A stretch of DNA of 64,000 bases from NCBI RefSeq assembly GCF_016756535.1, contig NZ_AP023247.1:496001-560000 (forward strand), read 5' to 3'. Made by a program: the position numbers and the translations under genes. The DNA is from Mesorhizobium sp. 131-2-1. GTDB lineage: Bacteria; Pseudomonadota; Alphaproteobacteria; Rhizobiales; Rhizobiaceae. A model generated the notes under the pieces. It made no database searches. It worked only from the letters and a program-made list of their open reading frames with translations, and was not told the origin of the DNA. Of the stretch, positions 61,164 through 64,000 are shown piece by piece. The stretch's first letter is position 1, and each line of letters starts with the position of its first letter.

Positions 61164-62141
61164 ATGAGGAAGATCGTTGCCGCGTTCGCGGCGCTCGCCA
61201 TCTCGGCATCGGCGCTGATCGCGCCCGCCCAGGCGCAAGACAAGAAATACACCATCGCGCTCATTCCCGGCCTGACCACCGACGGTTTCTACATCACCAT
61301 GCGCAAGGGCGCGCAGGCGGCGGCCGACGCGCTCGGCGTCAACCTGGTGTTCCAGGGCGCGCCGGACTTCAACCCGGTGACGCAGGTTCCGGTGCTCGAC
61401 GCGGTCATCGCCAAGAAGCCGGACGCGATCCTGATCGCGCCGACCGACAAGGTCCAACTGGTCGAGCCGCTGCGCAAGGCCAATGACGCCGGCATCCCGG
61501 TGATCACCGTCGACACCTTCATCGGCTCAGGCGTCTACCAGACCGGCGCCGGCGATGCCGACTTCCCGCTCGCCTATATCGCCTCGGACAACGTGCTCGG
61601 CGGCGAGATCGCGGCGCGGGCGCTGGCCACTTCCATCGGCGACAAGGGCAAGGTCTATGTCTCGAACGTGAAGCCCGGCATCTCGACCACCGACCAGCGC
61701 GAGGAAGGTTTCAAGAAGGAGATGGCCAAGCACCCCAATATCACGGTGCTGGAGACGCAGTTCAACGAGGACGACGCCAACAAGGCGGCCTCGCAGTTGC
61801 AGGCGACGTTCGCGCGCAACCCCGATCTCGTCGGCGTGTTCGGCGCCAACCTGTTCTCGGCGCTCGGCGCCGCCAACGGCGTCAAGCAGGCCGGGCAGAC
61901 GGGCACCGTCAAGGTGGTGGCCTTCGACGCGCCGACCAGCATCGTCGATAACATCAACACCGGTCTGGTCGACCTGGCGATCGCCCAGCATCCGGCCGAG
62001 ATCGGCTATTTCGGCGTCGTTTCGGCCTATGCCCACCTGACAGGCCACTCGATCCCGGTTGCGATCGGCACCGGCTTCACGATCATGGACAAGTCCAACA
62101 TCGCCGACCCGAACATTTCGAAGTATCTTTACTCCGAATGA
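61164..62141 (+). CDS. Sugar ABC transporter substrate-binding protein (Peripla_BP_4 type)
   Basis: Periplasmic binding protein of 325 residues, ribose/fructose type, with a Sec signal ending at AQAQD. The mature start KKYTIALIPGLTTDGFYITM and the SDNVLGGEIAARAL, GVFGANLFSALGAANGV stretches are family features. AGGAGGAATTT precedes the ATG. Followed by a hairpin, a RbsC-type permease and an ATPase. Ligand unknown; probably the sugar processed by the adjacent kinase and aldolase. Confidence 0.9.
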   Translation: MRKIVAAFAALAISASALIAPAQAQDKKYTIALIPGLTTDGFYITMRKGAQAAADALGVNLVFQGAPDFNPVTQVPVLDAVIAKKPDAILIAPTDKVQLVEPLRKANDAGIPVITVDTFIGSGVYQTGAGDADFPLAYIASDNVLGGEIAARALATSIGDKGKVYVSNVKPGISTTDQREEGFKKEMAKHPNITVLETQFNEDDANKAASQLQATFARNPDLVGVFGANLFSALGAANGVKQAGQTGTVKVVAFDAPTSIVDNINTGLVDLAIAQHPAEIGYFGVVSAYAHLTGHSIPVAIGTGFTIMDKSNIADPNISKYLYSE

Positions 62142-62151
62142 GCTCAACCGG

Positions 62152-62185
62152 CCCGGCCTCCTCCGCTTTGCCGGAGAAGGCCGGG
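62152..62185 (+). terminator. Intercistronic hairpin after sugar binding-protein gene
   Basis: CCCGGCCT...CTCCG pairs with CGGAG...AGGCCGGG: 8-bp and 5-bp stems separated by one unpaired base on each side, loop of six bases. It lies 10 bases after the stop. Fifth case of the same arrangement in the window. Confidence 0.65.
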
Positions 62186-62235
62186 GTGTCCCGGGACCCT
62201 GTAGACCAAGGCATTGCCGCGGATCGGACCCATTC

Positions 62236-63291
62236 ATGGCTTCAACATCATCGACCGGCGAAACCCATGTCGCCCCGCAGGCGGACCACGGTGACCAGGC
62301 CAAGAGCCTGCTTGGGCGCATCGCCGAAGGGCGCGCCTGGCTGTTCCTTGCCGGCCTGATCATCTGCTTCGAAGTGTGGTCGCGCCTCGCCTTCGGCGCC
62401 ACCTTCGTGCTCAACCCGTTCAATGTGCAGTCGATCCTGATCTTCGCCGTGGCGCCGCTGCTGCTGGCGACCGGGCAAACCTTCGTCATCATCTCGGGTG
62501 GCATCGATCTGTCGCTCGGCTTCATCATGGGGCTTGCCGCCGTCATCGCCGCGCATGCCACGAACATGGCCGGAGCCGTGATCCCTGTGCCTTTGGCCAT
62601 GCTGGCCGGTATGCTGGCCGCCGTCATCGTCGCCGGCGTGCCCGGCGTCATCAACGGGCTGCTGATCTCGCGGCTCCGGATCCCGCCGTTCATCGGCACG
62701 CTCGGCATGTTCGGCGTGGCGCGAGGTGCGGCCTTCCTGCTTGCCGGCGGCACCACCGTGCCGGTGCAGAACTCCTGGTTCGCGCTGCTCGGCAACGGCA
62801 AGCTCTACGGCGTGCCCTATCTGGTCATCATCACCGCGATCTTCGTCGTCGTCATGCACTACATCCTCAGCCAGACCCGGTTCGGCCAGCACAATTACGC
62901 CATCGGCGCCAATGTCCAGGCCGCGCGCCGCGCCGGCATCGACATCAAGGACCATATATTGCGCCTCTATGTACTGTCGGCGATGTGCGCCGGCCTCGGC
63001 GGCGCGCTCTACGCCGCGCGCTTTACCGCGGGTGCGGCGCAGGCCGGCGAGCCCCTGCTGCTCGACAGCGTCGCGGCCGTCGTCATCGGCGGCGCCAGCC
63101 TGTTCGGCGGCTCCGGCACCATCCTCGGCACCGTCGCCGGCGCGCTGGTGATCGCGGTCATCCAGTACGGGCTGGTCTTCGTCAATGTCGAGCCGTTCTG
63201 GCAGTTCATCGCCGTCGGCGTCGTCATCATCATTTCCGTCCTCATCGACCAGGCGCAACGCCGGTTCAGTGGAGCCCGCCAGGATGAATAG
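62236..63291 (+). CDS. Sugar ABC transporter permease (RbsC/FrcC type)
   Basis: Inner-membrane permease of 351 residues with about nine to ten hydrophobic segments. It has the RbsC-class signatures GIDLSLGFIMGLAAVIAAH and NYAIGANVQAARRAGIDIK. The ATG at 62236 is chosen; the open frame continues upstream over the hairpin. It overlaps the ATPase start by 8 bases. Confidence 0.92.
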   Translation: MASTSSTGETHVAPQADHGDQAKSLLGRIAEGRAWLFLAGLIICFEVWSRLAFGATFVLNPFNVQSILIFAVAPLLLATGQTFVIISGGIDLSLGFIMGLAAVIAAHATNMAGAVIPVPLAMLAGMLAAVIVAGVPGVINGLLISRLRIPPFIGTLGMFGVARGAAFLLAGGTTVPVQNSWFALLGNGKLYGVPYLVIITAIFVVVMHYILSQTRFGQHNYAIGANVQAARRAGIDIKDHILRLYVLSAMCAGLGGALYAARFTAGAAQAGEPLLLDSVAAVVIGGASLFGGSGTILGTVAGALVIAVIQYGLVFVNVEPFWQFIAVGVVIIISVLIDQAQRRFSGARQDE

Positions 63292-64000
63292 CCAAGACCA
63301 GACCGCTCCGCTGCTGGAAGTCCGCAACCTTTCCAAGCACTTCGGCGCCGTGCGCGCGCTGAACGACTTCTCCATGGTCGTGCGGCCGGGCGAGGTGGTG
63401 GCGCTGGCCGGCGATAACGGCGCCGGCAAGACGACGCTGATCAAGGCGATTTCCGGCGTCTTCCAGCCGACGGGCGGCGAGATCCTGCTGAGGGGTCAGC
63501 CGGTGAGCTTTTCGACACCGCACGAGGCGCGCGAAAAGGGCATCGAGACCATCTACCAGGATCTGGCGCTCGCCGACAATCTGTCGATCGGCGCCAACAT
63601 CTTCCTTGGCCGCGAACCGATGCGCAAGGCGTTCGGCTTCCTGCCGGTGCTCGACCGCAAGGCGATGGCGGAAGCCGCCAGGGCGACAATGGGCCGGCTG
63701 GACTTCCACGTCAGCCGGCTGGAGGCGCCGGTCAGCAATTTCTCCGGCGGACAGCGGCAAGCGGTCGCCATCGGCCGCGCCGTCTATTGGGACGCCCAGA
63801 TCCTGATCATGGACGAGCCGACGGCGGCGCTCGGCGTGCCGGAGCAGCGCAAGGTCATCTCGCTCATCCACCAGCTCAAGGCGCAAGGGCGCGGCGTGAT
63901 CTTCATCTCGCACAATCTGCAGGACATTTTTGCCGTCTCCGACCGCATCGTCGTGCTGAGGCGCGGCGTCCAGGCCGGCGAGCGCAAGATCTCCGAGACC
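63284..64000 (+). CDS. Sugar ABC transporter ATP-binding protein, 3' part outside window
   Basis: N-terminal 239 residues of an ATPase that runs off the right edge. Walker A GDNGAGKTT, signature FSGGQRQA, Walker B ILIMDEP and the H-loop ISHN are present. Its start ATG lies 8 bases before the permease stop. The visible length matches nearly a whole single domain (FrcA-like, ~260 residues), but a second domain as in RbsA cannot be excluded. Confidence 0.92.
   Translation, partial: MNSQDQTAPLLEVRNLSKHFGAVRALNDFSMVVRPGEVVALAGDNGAGKTTLIKAISGVFQPTGGEILLRGQPVSFSTPHEAREKGIETIYQDLALADNLSIGANIFLGREPMRKAFGFLPVLDRKAMAEAARATMGRLDFHVSRLEAPVSNFSGGQRQAVAIGRAVYWDAQILIMDEPTAALGVPEQRKVISLIHQLKAQGRGVIFISHNLQDIFAVSDRIVVLRRGVQAGERKISET

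Overview
The window looks like chromosome of a GC-rich alphaproteobacterium of the Hyphomicrobiales, most like Mesorhizobium. The grounds are gene content and style: many ABC importers, a smo-type polyol operon, an expanded urease operon, a NodF/NodE-like pair, SorC and LysR regulators, and paired CCCCCCTCTG...CTCCCCC intergenic repeats and GCATGATC hairpins that I associate with rhizobia. The genus is inference from gene families; no rRNA gene is present.

Layout. (1) 1-6015: end of a branched-chain amino-acid-type (HAAT) importer (livM, livH, binding protein), a polytopic membrane protein and pncB. (2) 6191-14661: a LysR regulator divergent from an agmatinase-family ureohydrolase, then a polar amino-acid importer that lacks an ATPase gene, then a complete polyamine-type importer (binding protein, ATPase, two permeases); together they suggest uptake and hydrolysis of guanidino or polyamine compounds. 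(3) 14702-34934: a MATE pump, then two sugar/polyol importers meeting tail to tail. An AraC-linked operon (binding protein, two permeases, polyol dehydrogenase, ATPase) faces a smo-type sorbitol/mannitol operon (smoE, F, G, K, S, mtlK, HAD phosphatase, FGGY kinase) whose probable SorC regulator lies upstream, behind a LysR gene and a DUF1127 gene. (4) 35035-44837: all seven urease genes (D, A, B, C, E, F, G) plus a ureJ/hupE-like gene, interleaved with a DUF1272 zinc-ribbon protein, two opposed secreted proteins, a membrane protein, a GST and a DUF3995 protein, with a class II aldolase at the end. (5) 45041-52252: an ACP/ketosynthase pair, a YghU-like GST, a histone-H1-like basic protein, a FrcK-like P-loop kinase, a mutarotase-fold protein and a 638-residue membrane-anchored coiled-coil protein. 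(6) 52253-56730: a DD-carboxypeptidase lipoprotein, two identical IS5-family insertion sequences in the two arms of one palindromic repeat, a DUF1003 protein, tRNA-Arg(CCG) and a small membrane protein. (7) 56983-64000: a sugar regulon with a ROK kinase fused to a P-loop kinase, a LacD-like aldolase, a SorC regulator, and a ribose/fructose-type importer cut by the window edge.

The most interesting system is region 7. A shared 30-bp motif (27 of 30 bases identical, in inverted orientation) lies in front of the regulator and the importer, tying transport, two linked kinase domains and a bisphosphate-type aldolase into one probable pathway for an unidentified sugar. A second pattern runs through the window: every complete binding-protein-first importer, five of five, has a strong hairpin directly after the binding-protein gene, which would favour more binding protein than membrane subunits.
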